39,203 nucleotides of DNA from positions 1 to 39,203 of IMG/VR virus record IMGVR_UViG_3300017917_003651; one strand, given 5' to 3'. This stretch comes from a virus. The position numbers and the translations under genes are program-made. Positions 7,369-16,243 of the stretch are shown in pieces. Each line of letters opens with the position of its first letter. Position 1 is the stretch's first letter. The notes under the pieces are model-generated. The model did no database searches. It worked only from the letters and a program-made list of their open reading frames with translations, and was not told where the DNA came from.

Positions 7369-7662
7369 ATGAGTACTGAAAAAGAATACACCCGATTTAT
7401 TACTGATCCTATTATGGAACCCTATTTCATTTCAATGGATGACAACTGTATGACTGTTAACATTAGAGTAACACCTGATGCCCGTTATAGTGATTCTGGT
7501 AAAGAATACACCAAAATTGTAGGTCATTACAGTAATTTATCATCTGCTTTGAAATCTATTACTAAAGATAAAATCAATAGTAAATCTTATGAGTCAATAA
7601 AAGAATATATTGACGAATACAAATCACTTATCGAAACTTTAAATAACACAATAAATATTTAA
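7369..7662 (+). CDS. Unknown protein preceding groES
   Basis: A 97-residue soluble protein starting MSTEKEYTRFI, with a Lys-rich C-terminal helix region (SKSYESIKEYIDEYK). It opens the operon that contains groES and groEL, one base upstream of groES. The predicted transcription start falls at its ATG. I recognise no domain. Confidence 0.65.
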   Translation: MSTEKEYTRFITDPIMEPYFISMDDNCMTVNIRVTPDARYSDSGKEYTKIVGHYSNLSSALKSITKDKINSKSYESIKEYIDEYKSLIETLNNTINI

Positions 7663-7663
7663 C

Positions 7664-7951
7664 ATGTCATTAGAAGCACTTTTTAACGCAGTTATCGTAA
7701 AACCAGTAGAAGTAGAAGAAACTTCATATGGTGGAATTATCGTTCCAGATTTAGGAAATGAAAAAAATAAAACAGGTAAAGTTGTATCCGTAGGTAATGG
7801 TTACTATTCAGTTACTGGAACTTGGATGGATACTATTTTACAAGAAGGAGATGTTGTTGTATTACCTACAATGGGATTCACTAAATTTGATTATGAAGGT
7901 GAAGAATATTGGATTGGTAGAGAAAATGATATTTTAGCAAAAATTAATTAA
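7664..7951 (+). CDS. groES: Co-chaperonin GroES
   Basis: The lid of the GroEL chamber, a heptamer of about 10-kDa subunits. The 95-residue sequence matches GroES throughout: LFNAVIVKPVE at the N-terminus, the mobile loop with GGIIVPD near residues 23-29 that docks on GroEL, GKVVSVGNG, and GDVVVLP with a C-terminal DILAKI strand. Length is normal. It differs from T4 gp31 in being a plain GroES of bacterial length. It precedes groEL by one base, as in bacterial groESL operons. Confidence 0.92.
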   Translation: MSLEALFNAVIVKPVEVEETSYGGIIVPDLGNEKNKTGKVVSVGNGYYSVTGTWMDTILQEGDVVVLPTMGFTKFDYEGEEYWIGRENDILAKIN

Positions 7952-7952
7952 C

Positions 7953-9563
7953 ATGAGCAAAATTATAGAATTCGGTCCAGATGGACGTAAAAAATTAGCA
8001 GAAGGTATTGAAAAATTATCTAATGCTGTGACTGCTACTTTAGGTCCTAATGGACGTAATGTAGTGATAGCAAATGGAGGTATTCCTCAATCTACAAAAG
8101 ATGGTGTTACTGTAGCAAAATCTATTACTTTAGAAGATCCAATGGAAGAAGTTGGTGTTCAATTAGTTAAACAAGCAGCTATTAAAACAGCAGAATTAGC
8201 TGGTGATGGTACTACTACTTCTACTTTACTAGCATCAGAAATGATTAAAGCTGGTTTAACAGAATTAAGTAATGACCGTAATGCAGTTGAAATTAAAAGA
8301 CAAATGGATACTGCTGTAAAACAAGTAATTGGAGCTTTACATGATGAAATTAAACAAGATATTTCATCTGAAGAACAATTAAAACAAATCGCTACTATCT
8401 CAGCTAACAATGATCCTGAAGTAGGTGAATTGATTGCTACTGCAATGCAGAAAGTAGGTCGTGAAGGTGTTGTGTTTATTGAAGAATCTAAAAACGGAGA
8501 AACATATCTTGAAACAGTAGAAGGTATGCAGTTTGATAGAGGTTATAAATCACCTTATTTTGTAACTGATAATAATTCAATGAGTACTACTATCAATGAT
8601 CCTTACATTTTGATTGCTGATAAGAAATTTACTACTGTAAAAGAATTATTACCTATTTTAGAGGCAGTTTCAAATCAAAATAAACCTTTAGTTTTAATTG
8701 CTGAAGATATTGATGGTGAGGCTTTAGCTACTTTGATTGTAAATAAGGCTCGTGGTATTTTGAAAACAGTTGCTGTTAAAGCCCCTGATTTTGGAGATCG
8801 TAGAAAATTATTACTTGAAGATATTGCTATCATGACTGGTGGACAAGTATTCAGTACTGAAAAAGGTATGAAACTTGATAAATTCAGTTGGGATTGGTTT
8901 GGTCAAGCACGTGTTGTTACTGTAGGTAAGGATGAAACCACTATTGTTGATGGTAAGGGTGATGCTAATAAAATTACTGCTCGAATCGAAGAATTACAAA
9001 CTCAAATTGATAATGCAACTTCACCATATGAAAAAGAAAAATTACAAGAACGTTTAGCTAAATTTGTAGGTGGAGTAGCTATTGTACACGTAGGTGGATT
9101 TACAGAATCTGAAATGCGTGAGAAAAAAGACCGTGTAGATGATGCTTTACAAGCAACTAAAGCTGCTCTTGAAGAAGGTATTGTACCAGGTGGTGGAGCT
9201 GCTTTATTACATGCTCGTGAACATATTGAAAGAGATTCTATTGGAGCAGATATTGTTTATAAAGCTTGTGGTGCCCCATTTAAGAAAATTTTAACTAATG
9301 CTGGTATTGATCAAGAATATATTTTTCATGCTATGAATGAAATTAGAATGGCTGAATATTGGATTGGTTATAATCTAAAATCAGATGAATTTGTAAACAT
9401 GAAAGAAGAAGGTATTATTGATCCAGCTAAAGTAACTCGTACAGCACTTGAAAATGCAGTATCAGTAGCAGGAACAGTATTATTAACAGAAGCTGTTGTA
9501 GTTGACAAACCCGAAGATAAGAAAGATGACGGAGGGTTTGGAGATATGATGGGAATGATGTAA
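7953..9563 (+). CDS. groEL: Chaperonin GroEL
   Basis: A full-length 536-residue chaperonin that folds proteins in an ATP-driven double ring. It carries ATP-site motifs TLGPNGRNV, TKDGVTVAK (D50) and GDGTTTS (D85), the conserved VDDALQATKAA with the hydrolysis Asp, IVPGGGAALL, and apical-domain blocks EGMQFDRGYKSPYF and KAPDFGDRRK. The C-terminus ends GGFGDMMGMM like cellular GroEL. All key residues seen are intact, so it should be active. The groES-groEL pair is complete, unlike the phages that borrow host GroEL and supply only a cochaperonin. Codon use looks like neighbouring phage genes, suggesting long residence. Confidence 0.97.
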   Translation: MSKIIEFGPDGRKKLAEGIEKLSNAVTATLGPNGRNVVIANGGIPQSTKDGVTVAKSITLEDPMEEVGVQLVKQAAIKTAELAGDGTTTSTLLASEMIKAGLTELSNDRNAVEIKRQMDTAVKQVIGALHDEIKQDISSEEQLKQIATISANNDPEVGELIATAMQKVGREGVVFIEESKNGETYLETVEGMQFDRGYKSPYFVTDNNSMSTTINDPYILIADKKFTTVKELLPILEAVSNQNKPLVLIAEDIDGEALATLIVNKARGILKTVAVKAPDFGDRRKLLLEDIAIMTGGQVFSTEKGMKLDKFSWDWFGQARVVTVGKDETTIVDGKGDANKITARIEELQTQIDNATSPYEKEKLQERLAKFVGGVAIVHVGGFTESEMREKKDRVDDALQATKAALEEGIVPGGGAALLHAREHIERDSIGADIVYKACGAPFKKILTNAGIDQEYIFHAMNEIRMAEYWIGYNLKSDEFVNMKEEGIIDPAKVTRTALENAVSVAGTVLLTEAVVVDKPEDKKDDGGFGDMMGMM

Positions 9564-9574
9564 ATTTAAATATT

Positions 9575-9763
9575 ATGAGAGATGCAGTAGGTCTTATAGG
9601 CAAAACAATTCAAATTAAAGAGATCAATTATGTTATTAAAGATTTCTATTTTGTGCCTGGAACTAACTATTTGTATGTTGGTTTGATGAAATCTGATTAT
9701 GTAACAGTAAATTGGAGATATGAAGACCTACTGCCTTATCTTATAGAACAAATAAAGTTATGA
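9575..9763 (+). CDS. Small protein of unknown function
   Basis: A 62-residue protein starting MRDAVGLIGKTI, with alternating hydrophobic residues suggesting a small beta barrel (IKEINYVIKDFYF, YLYVGLM). It lies 11 bases after groEL; a weak promoter-like TTGGAG-N17-TAAATT (9538-9566) precedes it. Its stop overlaps the next gene by four bases. Confidence 0.55.
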   Translation: MRDAVGLIGKTIQIKEINYVIKDFYFVPGTNYLYVGLMKSDYVTVNWRYEDLLPYLIEQIKL

Positions 9764-10020
9764 GCAAAACAGAAATCCAAGAAAAATTAATTGAAATCGC
9801 TTATCGTATGCCTCCAGGAGATAATTGGAAGGTAAGTAATGTTAACGAAGTTCAAAAATCTATAACAGATGCTTTAGAAGCATGGTTTCAAATAGCTACA
9901 GTTAAACCAAAAGCCTTTCGATTAAATTTGGAAGAAGGTAAATTGTATGCTATATTACCACAAGAAGTAGAAATTAAAGAACCAGAACCAAAACGTTACA
10001 ATATCTATGGCGACTATTAA
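9760..10020 (+). CDS. Small protein of unknown function
   Basis: An 86-residue protein beginning MSKTEIQEKLIE, helical at first and Pro/Glu-rich at the end. ATG 9760 has the AAATAAAGTTATG context seen across the window. Its end overlaps the clamp-loader gene by 14 bases. Nothing suggests a specific function beyond its place among replication genes. Confidence 0.6.
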   Translation: MSKTEIQEKLIEIAYRMPPGDNWKVSNVNEVQKSITDALEAWFQIATVKPKAFRLNLEEGKLYAILPQEVEIKEPEPKRYNIYGDY

Positions 10021-10945
10021 AGAACATACTATATTTGTAGAAAAATATAGACCCAAAACACTTGACACTTATATCTGTGATGATCAAATTCGTGAAAAGA
10101 TTCAAGAATTTATTACTAATCAAGACATCCCTCATTTAGGTTTCTTTGGATTACAAGGTTCAGGTAAATCTACTTTGGCTAAAATATTGGTTAACAGTAT
10201 TGATTGTGATTTTATTTATTTGAATGCCACTGAAAACAGAGGTATGGATGATATTAAAGAAAAAGTAGGTTCATTTGCTTCTGCTCGTGGTTTTAAACCT
10301 TTAAAAATTGTTATTTTAGATGAATCAACTCATATTTTACAAGCATCACAAGTATTGCTTTTAAATATGATTGAAACATATAGCTTAACAACCCGTTTTA
10401 TCTTAACAGGTAACTATCCAGAACGATTAATTCCACCGTTAAGAAGTAGATTACAAGAGTTTAAATTAACTCCTCCATCAAAAAAGGTAGTTGCAAAACA
10501 TGTTTATGAAATTCTAAATCAAGAAAATATTGAATTTAAATTAGAAGATTTAGCCTCAGTAGTAAATAGTTCATATCCTGATTTTAGAAAAATTATTAAT
10601 GATTGTCAAAAATATATTGTTGATAATAAACTTACATTACCTGCTACTTTAGGTAAAAATGAGGATGTTCAAAGTAAAATATTAAATGAATTAAAGAAAC
10701 CGTCTAATAAAACATTTAATACTATTAGACAGATTATCGCGGACAATGATATGTCCTCGTTTGAAGACGTTTTTAAACACCTATATGAAAATACAAATGA
10801 GTATGCTGTGGGGTGTGAAGGACAAATAGCAGTTATCATTAATGAATGCCTTTATCAATCTAATTTTAGAGTAGATTTAGAAATTAATTTCATGTCAGCT
10901 ATTTCCAGAATTATTGAAACATTAAAACTAAATAAAAGAATATGA
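10007..10945 (+). CDS. Clamp loader AAA+ subunit (T4 gp44-like)
   Basis: The ATPase that opens the sliding clamp and loads it on DNA. The 312-residue protein starts with the RFC-type box FVEKYRPKTLD at residues 10-20, followed by Walker A GLQGSGKST (48-56), Walker B VILDES (102-107), sensor TGNYPER, and an arginine-finger SR in PPLRSRLQEF (S147-R148). It matches T4 gp44 in size and order. The partner gp62-like subunit is two genes downstream. Its ATG overlaps the preceding gene by 14 bases. Confidence 0.93.
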   Translation: MATIKEHTIFVEKYRPKTLDTYICDDQIREKIQEFITNQDIPHLGFFGLQGSGKSTLAKILVNSIDCDFIYLNATENRGMDDIKEKVGSFASARGFKPLKIVILDESTHILQASQVLLLNMIETYSLTTRFILTGNYPERLIPPLRSRLQEFKLTPPSKKVVAKHVYEILNQENIEFKLEDLASVVNSSYPDFRKIINDCQKYIVDNKLTLPATLGKNEDVQSKILNELKKPSNKTFNTIRQIIADNDMSSFEDVFKHLYENTNEYAVGCEGQIAVIINECLYQSNFRVDLEINFMSAISRIIETLKLNKRI

Positions 10946-11184
10946 AAAACAATCAGCTAAATTTAAACATCGATTTATCTAAAACCACTTCAGTAGAAAC
11001 TCCATCAGGTGGTAAAATTTGGAGTCAAGGAGTTATCTTACGTAAAGTATCTAGATTCGTAGTCGGATCAGATGAGGATGCACTTATTCCAATTCCAGTA
11101 TTTTATGATGTAGAAAGTGGAGAAATCTTACTTGAAACATTACCTAAGGAATTAAGAAAAGAATACGGCGGTGACAATATTTGA
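10942..11184 (+). CDS. Unknown protein between clamp-loader genes
   Basis: An 80-residue protein overlapping the gp44-like gene by four bases. It has a basic segment (GVILRKVSRFVVG) followed by an acidic, Pro-containing strand region (DALIPIPVFYD). Being lodged between the two loader subunits suggests replication or a structural helper, but no domain is recognised. Confidence 0.6.
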   Translation: MKNNQLNLNIDLSKTTSVETPSGGKIWSQGVILRKVSRFVVGSDEDALIPIPVFYDVESGEILLETLPKELRKEYGGDNI

Positions 11185-11590
11185 TTGGCTTAAAGAAATT
11201 ACTGGAACAAAAAAACAATGGTCTTCATTTAATGAGGATGACCAAAAGCAATTTAACCCTTATATGGTTCATAGATACATTAGTATGTATGAACCTTATA
11301 TTGAGGTAGCCAATTTTGCTCAAACCTTACCTCAAAATGATAAAGAAAAAATATATCAATTTTACTGCAGTATGATACCTAAAAACAACGTTTGGTTAAA
11401 ATATATAAAAGGTTCTAAAAAGAAACCTAATGAAAAAATACTTAAATATATTGCTGATTATTATACCATTTCTTTAGGTGAAGCAGAAGATTATCTTTAT
11501 ATTTTGAAAAAAGAGGGAGTAGGATATATTTTAGAGAAATCAGGAGTAGAAGAAAAAGAAATTAAAAAATTATTAAAAGAAATTCAATGA
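11171..11590 (+). CDS. Clamp loader small subunit (T4 gp62-like)
   Basis: A 139-residue protein of the gp62 kind, which forms the loader complex with gp44. Family features are TIFDWLKEITGTKKQWSSF at the start, FNPYMVHRYISM, and a C-terminal KKxIKKLLKE-type helix; its position directly after gp44 and the small gene also fits. T4 gp62 is longer (187 residues). The start is GTG 11171, inside the previous gene by 14 bases; no ATG fits as well. It ends overlapping the MazG-like gene. Confidence 0.8.
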   Translation: MTIFDWLKEITGTKKQWSSFNEDDQKQFNPYMVHRYISMYEPYIEVANFAQTLPQNDKEKIYQFYCSMIPKNNVWLKYIKGSKKKPNEKILKYIADYYTISLGEAEDYLYILKKEGVGYILEKSGVEEKEIKKLLKEIQ

Positions 11591-11844
11591 CAAAAAATAG
11601 TGAATTGTATGGGGATCGATTTAATCACCCCGAAACTAGAACAATAATCAAAACCGATTCCATAGTTGATTCAGTTATTGATGAGCATATTACTCGAGCT
11701 AAAATGGGTAAAGAAAAATACAATAATACTATGGATAGAACAGATTTATCTGTAATTGATTATTTACAACACGCAAAAGAAGAGGCAATGGATTTAGCTT
11801 TGTATTTGGAAAAAACAATCCAAATGCTTAAAGGAAAAAAATAG
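11587..11844 (+). CDS. MazG-like nucleotide pyrophosphohydrolase-related protein
   Basis: An 85-residue helical protein with the pattern RAKMGKEKYNNTMDRTDLS, then LQHAKEEAMDLALYLEKTI. The EEAxDLAxYLEK helix is typical of the phage dATP/dGTP pyrophosphohydrolase-like MazG relatives, whose acidic residues bind Mg2+. It is short and may be a minimal version that dimerises. It would fit nucleotide-pool cleaning beside the replisome. Activity is not certain because only part of the metal site can be judged. ATGA overlap with gp62. Confidence 0.65.
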   Translation: MTKNSELYGDRFNHPETRTIIKTDSIVDSVIDEHITRAKMGKEKYNNTMDRTDLSVIDYLQHAKEEAMDLALYLEKTIQMLKGKK

Positions 11845-11846
11845 TT

Positions 11847-12803
11847 TTGGGTAAAAAGAAAAAAATACCACAAATAGTAAAACAGATTCAAAAACATAAA
11901 CAAAAAGAAATCAATTACGCTTTTGAAAAAACCATTTCATATAGCCAGATTTCTATGTTTTTGGGTTGTCCTCATAAATGGGCTTTACAATATAGAGACG
12001 GTCATTACACGTATGAACCTTCTATACATACATTGTTTGGAACTTCATTACATGAGGTATTACAACATTATATAACAACTATATACGAGGAAAGTGGTGC
12101 TGCTGCTGACCGAATTGATATAGAAACATATTTTGAAGACCGAATTAGGGAAAATTACCAATCTGAATATAAAAAGAATGGTAAAGTTCACTTTACAGAC
12201 CCTGCTGAATTAAGAGAATATTTTGAAGATGGAATGAAAATTCTAAACTTCATCAAGAAAAAACGAGGTGGTTATTTCGGTAAAAAAGGATGGTTTTTAG
12301 TAGGATGTGAATTACCTATTGTTTTAAATCCACATCCAGAATTTAAAAATATTGTTTATAAAGGTTATTTAGACGTGGTATTATATCATGAACCAACTAA
12401 TAAATTCAAAATTGTAGATATTAAAACATCTACTAAGGGTTGGGATGATAAAACTAAAAAAGATGAAACAAAACAACTTCAATTAGTTTTATATAAGAAA
12501 TTTTTCTCTCAACAATATGGAATACCTGAAGATGATATTTCCATAGAATTTTTTATAGTTAAGAGAAAAATATGGGAAGAATCTCCTTATCCAATATCAA
12601 GAGTACAAGAATTCATTCCAGCAAGTGGTAAAGTAAAAATAAATAAAGCAATTAAAACCATAGATTCATTTATCGAAGATATTTTTAACAAAGATAGTTC
12701 ATTTAAAGAAACTAAATTCAATCCAAATCCAGATAAATGGAATTGTACTTTTTGTCCATTTAAAAATAATAAAGAACTTTGTCCAGTAGGTATATCTTCA
12801 TAG
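11847..12803 (+). CDS. RecB/Cas4-like PD-(D/E)XK nuclease with Fe-S cysteines
   Basis: A 318-residue exonuclease-type protein. The nuclease core shows FGTSLHE (H69, E70), GYLDVV (D176), the VDIKTS catalytic motif (D191, K193) and a Q-L-Q-L-V-L-Y motif (Q212, Y216). Cysteines at 41 (GCPHKW), 300, 303 and 312 (CTFC...LC) match the Fe-S cluster pattern of AddB, Dna2 and Cas4. It probably processes DNA ends in recombination or replication. The likely start is TTG 11847, two bases after the previous stop; no ATG lies before the YSQISMF core. No cas genes are near, so a CRISPR role is not suggested. Confidence 0.85.
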   Translation: MGKKKKIPQIVKQIQKHKQKEINYAFEKTISYSQISMFLGCPHKWALQYRDGHYTYEPSIHTLFGTSLHEVLQHYITTIYEESGAAADRIDIETYFEDRIRENYQSEYKKNGKVHFTDPAELREYFEDGMKILNFIKKKRGGYFGKKGWFLVGCELPIVLNPHPEFKNIVYKGYLDVVLYHEPTNKFKIVDIKTSTKGWDDKTKKDETKQLQLVLYKKFFSQQYGIPEDDISIEFFIVKRKIWEESPYPISRVQEFIPASGKVKINKAIKTIDSFIEDIFNKDSSFKETKFNPNPDKWNCTFCPFKNNKELCPVGISS

Positions 12804-12844
12804 ATCCTAATATATTTATATACGATATTAAATTAATAAAAGCT

Positions 12845-13039
12845 ATGACAAATAAAAAGGATATGACATTAACCTCTGTGAAAGTACAGAGCGAGTTATT
12901 TGAACAGTTCAAAATTAATTGTGTTAAGTACAAATTTTCTTTACAAAAGCTTGCTGATCGAGCTATTCATTTGTATATTACTGATGAAGATTTTAGAAAA
13001 AAAATGCACAGCCACAACAATTTAGACATTAAAGATTAA
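12845..13039 (+). CDS. Ribbon-helix-helix-like DNA-binding protein
   Basis: A 64-residue protein with a short first strand (TLTSVKVQS), a helix (ELFEQFKINCVKYK) and a second helix (LQKLADRAIHLYI), the order seen in Arc/CopG-type repressors. A longer reading from TTG 12779 would overlap the nuclease gene and cross an AT-rich gap, so ATG 12845 is preferred. It sits just before the carbohydrate block and could regulate it; that is inference. No matching operator was identified. Confidence 0.6.
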   Translation: MTNKKDMTLTSVKVQSELFEQFKINCVKYKFSLQKLADRAIHLYITDEDFRKKMHSHNNLDIKD

Positions 13040-13049
13040 AATTAGTTAC

Positions 13050-14486
13050 ATGAAAGATAAATTAGGTTATTTACCTCCTGAACAGAGGAAAAAGATTTTG
13101 CTTATCTGTGATGACATTAGAGTTCATTCAGGTATTGCAACAGTTGCTAGAGAAATAGTTATTCATACAGCGCATCATTTTAATTGGGTAAACGTGGCAG
13201 GAGCTATTCAACACCCAGAAAAAGGACAACGATTTGATTTAAGTGTGGATACTAATACAAATGCTGGTATTAATGATTCATCTGTATTTTTATATCCTGT
13301 TGATGGATATGGAGATGCTGAATTTATTAGACAACTTATTAAATTCGAAAAACCAGATGCTATTATGTTGATTACTGATCCTCGTTATTTTGTATGGTTA
13401 TTTCAAATCGAAAATGAAATCAGAAAACATATTCCAATTACATATTTAAACATTTGGGATGATTATCCAGCACCACTTTATAATAAACCATACTATGAAG
13501 CTTGTGATTTGTTAATGGGTATTTCAAAACAAACTGTTAATATTAATAAATTAGTATTAGGTACTAAAGCTGATAATAAAATTATTACTTATGTTCCTCA
13601 TGGTTTAAATAATAAAATTTTCAAACCATTAGATAAAAATGATTCCGCATTAAAAGAATTTAAGAAAAATTTGTTTAAAGGTAAAGAATATAATTTTGCT
13701 TTATTATTTAATTCTAGAAACATTAGACGTAAACAAATTCCTGATACAATTTTAGCTTATAAGTATTTTATTGATCAATTACCTGAATCTGAAGCTAAAA
13801 AATGTGCTTTAGTATTACATACAGAACGTATTAGTGAACATGGTACTGATTTAGATGCTGTTTTAGAATTATTATGTAGCGAGCCAAAATATAATGTTAT
13901 ATTTACGGATGCTAAATTTGATGCTAATCAAATGAATATGTTATATAATAGTACAGATGCTCAAATTTTATTAACATCTAATGAAGGATGGGGATTAAGT
14001 TTAACAGAAGCTATTTTAGCAGGTAGACCTATTATTGCTAACGTAACCGGAGGTATGCAAGATCAAATGAGATTTGAAGATGAAGATGGAAATTGGTTTA
14101 CACCTACTCCTGAAATACCTTCAAATCATAATGGTACTTTTAAAAAGCATGGTGAGTGGGCATTTCCCGTATTTCCAAGTTCAAGAACACTAGTTGGTTC
14201 TCCTCCAACTCCTTATATTTGGGATGATACTTGTAATCCAGAAGATGCTGCTAAACAAATTATGGCTGTTTATAATTTAACTCCTGAACAACGCGAAGAA
14301 AAAGGATTAAAAGGTAGAGAATGGGCTTTAAGTGATGAAGCAGGATTCACCTCAGAACACCAAGCTGAAAGAGTTATTAATGCTATGGATAAATTATTTA
14401 ACACTTGGAAACCAAGAGAAAAATATGAACTAATTAATGTTAATGAATATCCAGACAGAACTTTAAATCATAAATTATTATATTAA
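13050..14486 (+). CDS. GT4-type glycosyltransferase
   Basis: A 478-residue GT-B glycosyltransferase that would transfer a sugar from a nucleotide donor. The N-terminal Rossmann start KKILLICDDIRVHSGIATVA has the acceptor-side Gly-rich turn. The C-terminal donor site shows SNEGWGLSLTEAILAGRPI near residue 312, the E-x7-E motif of GT4 enzymes. The acceptor is unknown. It opens the sugar region and is followed one base later by a second GT4-like gene, suggesting sequential action on one glycan. Confidence 0.85.
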   Translation: MKDKLGYLPPEQRKKILLICDDIRVHSGIATVAREIVIHTAHHFNWVNVAGAIQHPEKGQRFDLSVDTNTNAGINDSSVFLYPVDGYGDAEFIRQLIKFEKPDAIMLITDPRYFVWLFQIENEIRKHIPITYLNIWDDYPAPLYNKPYYEACDLLMGISKQTVNINKLVLGTKADNKIITYVPHGLNNKIFKPLDKNDSALKEFKKNLFKGKEYNFALLFNSRNIRRKQIPDTILAYKYFIDQLPESEAKKCALVLHTERISEHGTDLDAVLELLCSEPKYNVIFTDAKFDANQMNMLYNSTDAQILLTSNEGWGLSLTEAILAGRPIIANVTGGMQDQMRFEDEDGNWFTPTPEIPSNHNGTFKKHGEWAFPVFPSSRTLVGSPPTPYIWDDTCNPEDAAKQIMAVYNLTPEQREEKGLKGREWALSDEAGFTSEHQAERVINAMDKLFNTWKPREKYELINVNEYPDRTLNHKLLY

Positions 14487-14487
14487 A

Positions 14488-15795
14488 ATGAAACCGTTAT
14501 TTATAATTAGTTGTCCTATTGATACCTATAGTGGGTATGGAGCTCGTTCTAGAGATTTAGTTAAAGCTATTATTGAGCTTGATAAATACAATGTACAAAT
14601 TTTACCTCAACGTTGGGGAGGTACACCTTGGAATTTTATAGAAGATCATTTTGAGGAATGGGGTTTCTTACAAAAACATTTATTGACTACTCCTCAATTA
14701 CCTAAACAACCTGAAATTTGGGCTCAAGTAACAATTCCAAATGAATTCCAACCAATTGGAAAATATAATATTGGTTTTACAGCTGGTATTGAAACCACAA
14801 TTTGTGCTCCAGACTGGATTGAAGGTGTAAATAGAATGGATGTTACATTTGTTTCTTCTCAACATTCTAAAAAAGTATTTGAAGAATCTAGTTTTGAACA
14901 AAGAGATCAAAACACAAACCAAATGGTTAAACTTATTAAATTAGAAAAACCAGTTGAAGTATTACTTGAAGGAGCAAATTTAAATACTTATTTACCTATT
15001 GATTCTAAAGAGATTACAGATATTGATTTAAATAATGTTAAAGAATCTTTTGCTTACTTATTTGTAGGTCATTGGATGCAAGGAGATTTAGGTGAAGATA
15101 GAAAAAATGTAGGTTTATTAATTAAAGCGTTTTTTGAAACCTTTAAAAACAAATCCAAAAAACCAGCATTGATTTTAAAAACATCACAAGTTGGTGCTTC
15201 TTATATGGATAGAGAAGACATTATTAAAAAAATCAAATTAATTAAAAAAACAGTTAATTCTGAAAATTTACCTAATGTTTATCTATTACATGGAGAATTT
15301 TCAGACCAAGAAATGAATCAACTTTATAATCATCCAAAAGTAAAAGCAATGGTTAATTTAACTAAAGGAGAAGGTTTTGGTCGTCCATTACTTGAATTTA
15401 GTTTAGTTAAAAAACCTATTATTACTACAAATTGGTCAGGTCAAGTAGATTTCTTAAATCCTGAATTTGTTCCAATGGTATCAGGACAATTAACTAATGT
15501 TCATCCAAGTGCTGCTAATCAATGGTTAATTAAAGAATCACAATGGTTTACTCCTGATCATGGTCAAATTGGTTTTTATTTAAGAGATATATTTGAAAAT
15601 TATAAAAAATATCAAGAAGGTGCTAATCGTCAAGCTTATAGAAGCAAAACAATGTTTAGCTTTGAAAAAATGAAAGAAACAATTGACAATTATTTAACTC
15701 AATTTGTTCCTGAATTTCCAAAACAAGTAGAAATTAAACTTCCTACTTTGAAAAAAATTGAATTACCTAAAAAAATTGAAATAAAAAATGGATAA
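14488..15795 (+). CDS. GT4-type glycosyltransferase
   Basis: A 435-residue GT-B glycosyltransferase. The N-terminus CPIDTYSGYGARSRDLVKA resembles the acceptor domain loop, and GEGFGRPLLEFSLVKKPII near residue 293 is the E-x7-E donor motif. The last 25 residues are a Lys/Pro/Glu-rich low-complexity tail with repeated KIEL/PKKIE units. It is related in architecture to the preceding gene but not a close copy. Donor and acceptor cannot be told from sequence. Confidence 0.85.
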   Translation: MKPLFIISCPIDTYSGYGARSRDLVKAIIELDKYNVQILPQRWGGTPWNFIEDHFEEWGFLQKHLLTTPQLPKQPEIWAQVTIPNEFQPIGKYNIGFTAGIETTICAPDWIEGVNRMDVTFVSSQHSKKVFEESSFEQRDQNTNQMVKLIKLEKPVEVLLEGANLNTYLPIDSKEITDIDLNNVKESFAYLFVGHWMQGDLGEDRKNVGLLIKAFFETFKNKSKKPALILKTSQVGASYMDREDIIKKIKLIKKTVNSENLPNVYLLHGEFSDQEMNQLYNHPKVKAMVNLTKGEGFGRPLLEFSLVKKPIITTNWSGQVDFLNPEFVPMVSGQLTNVHPSAANQWLIKESQWFTPDHGQIGFYLRDIFENYKKYQEGANRQAYRSKTMFSFEKMKETIDNYLTQFVPEFPKQVEIKLPTLKKIELPKKIEIKNG

Positions 15796-16243
15796 TCTAA
15801 TTATTTGTGATCATTGCGGAAGTGATGCTTGTTATGTTGAAGAAGTAAATGCTGATATTAAAACTTACTTTTGTTATGGGTGTGGTTTTCAAACTAACTC
15901 ATTAATGAAAGAAGGTGAAGGTTTTTATGAAGCTCAAATTGAAACATTACCTGAATTGTATAAAGATTTAATGTCTAAAGATGAAGAAGGTAAAATATGG
16001 ATGCCATCAGCAATAAATCTTCCTCAACAAGGTATGGTGTTTGCTAATGGTTCAAATGCTGAAAATTGGATGTGGAGTGCAGTTAAAGCTGTTCCTGTCA
16101 ATGAAGAAGAAAAAACCAAATACCCAATACCAGGTAAAAAAGATCAATATTATGAGTGGAGAATGGATATGACTACAATATCTCATTTCACTCAAGGTGA
16201 TTATATGGAAGCCCTTTCATATATTGGAGTACTACCAGAATGA
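15788..16243 (+). CDS. Zinc-ribbon protein of unknown function
   Basis: A 151-residue protein beginning with a zinc ribbon: C7-x2-C10 (ICDHC) and C29-x2-C32 (CYGC), about 18 residues apart. The rest is acidic and Trp-rich with no recognised domain. Zinc ribbons like this often bind nucleic acid or protein. It overlaps the glycosyltransferase upstream by eight bases and the GT2 gene downstream by four, so it is translated with the sugar genes although its link to them is unclear. Confidence 0.65.
   Translation: MDNLIICDHCGSDACYVEEVNADIKTYFCYGCGFQTNSLMKEGEGFYEAQIETLPELYKDLMSKDEEGKIWMPSAINLPQQGMVFANGSNAENWMWSAVKAVPVNEEEKTKYPIPGKKDQYYEWRMDMTTISHFTQGDYMEALSYIGVLPE

Noticed and set aside
11847-12803. 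CRISPR Cas4
   Set aside because: No cas genes or repeat arrays are present; the same fold serves replication and recombination.
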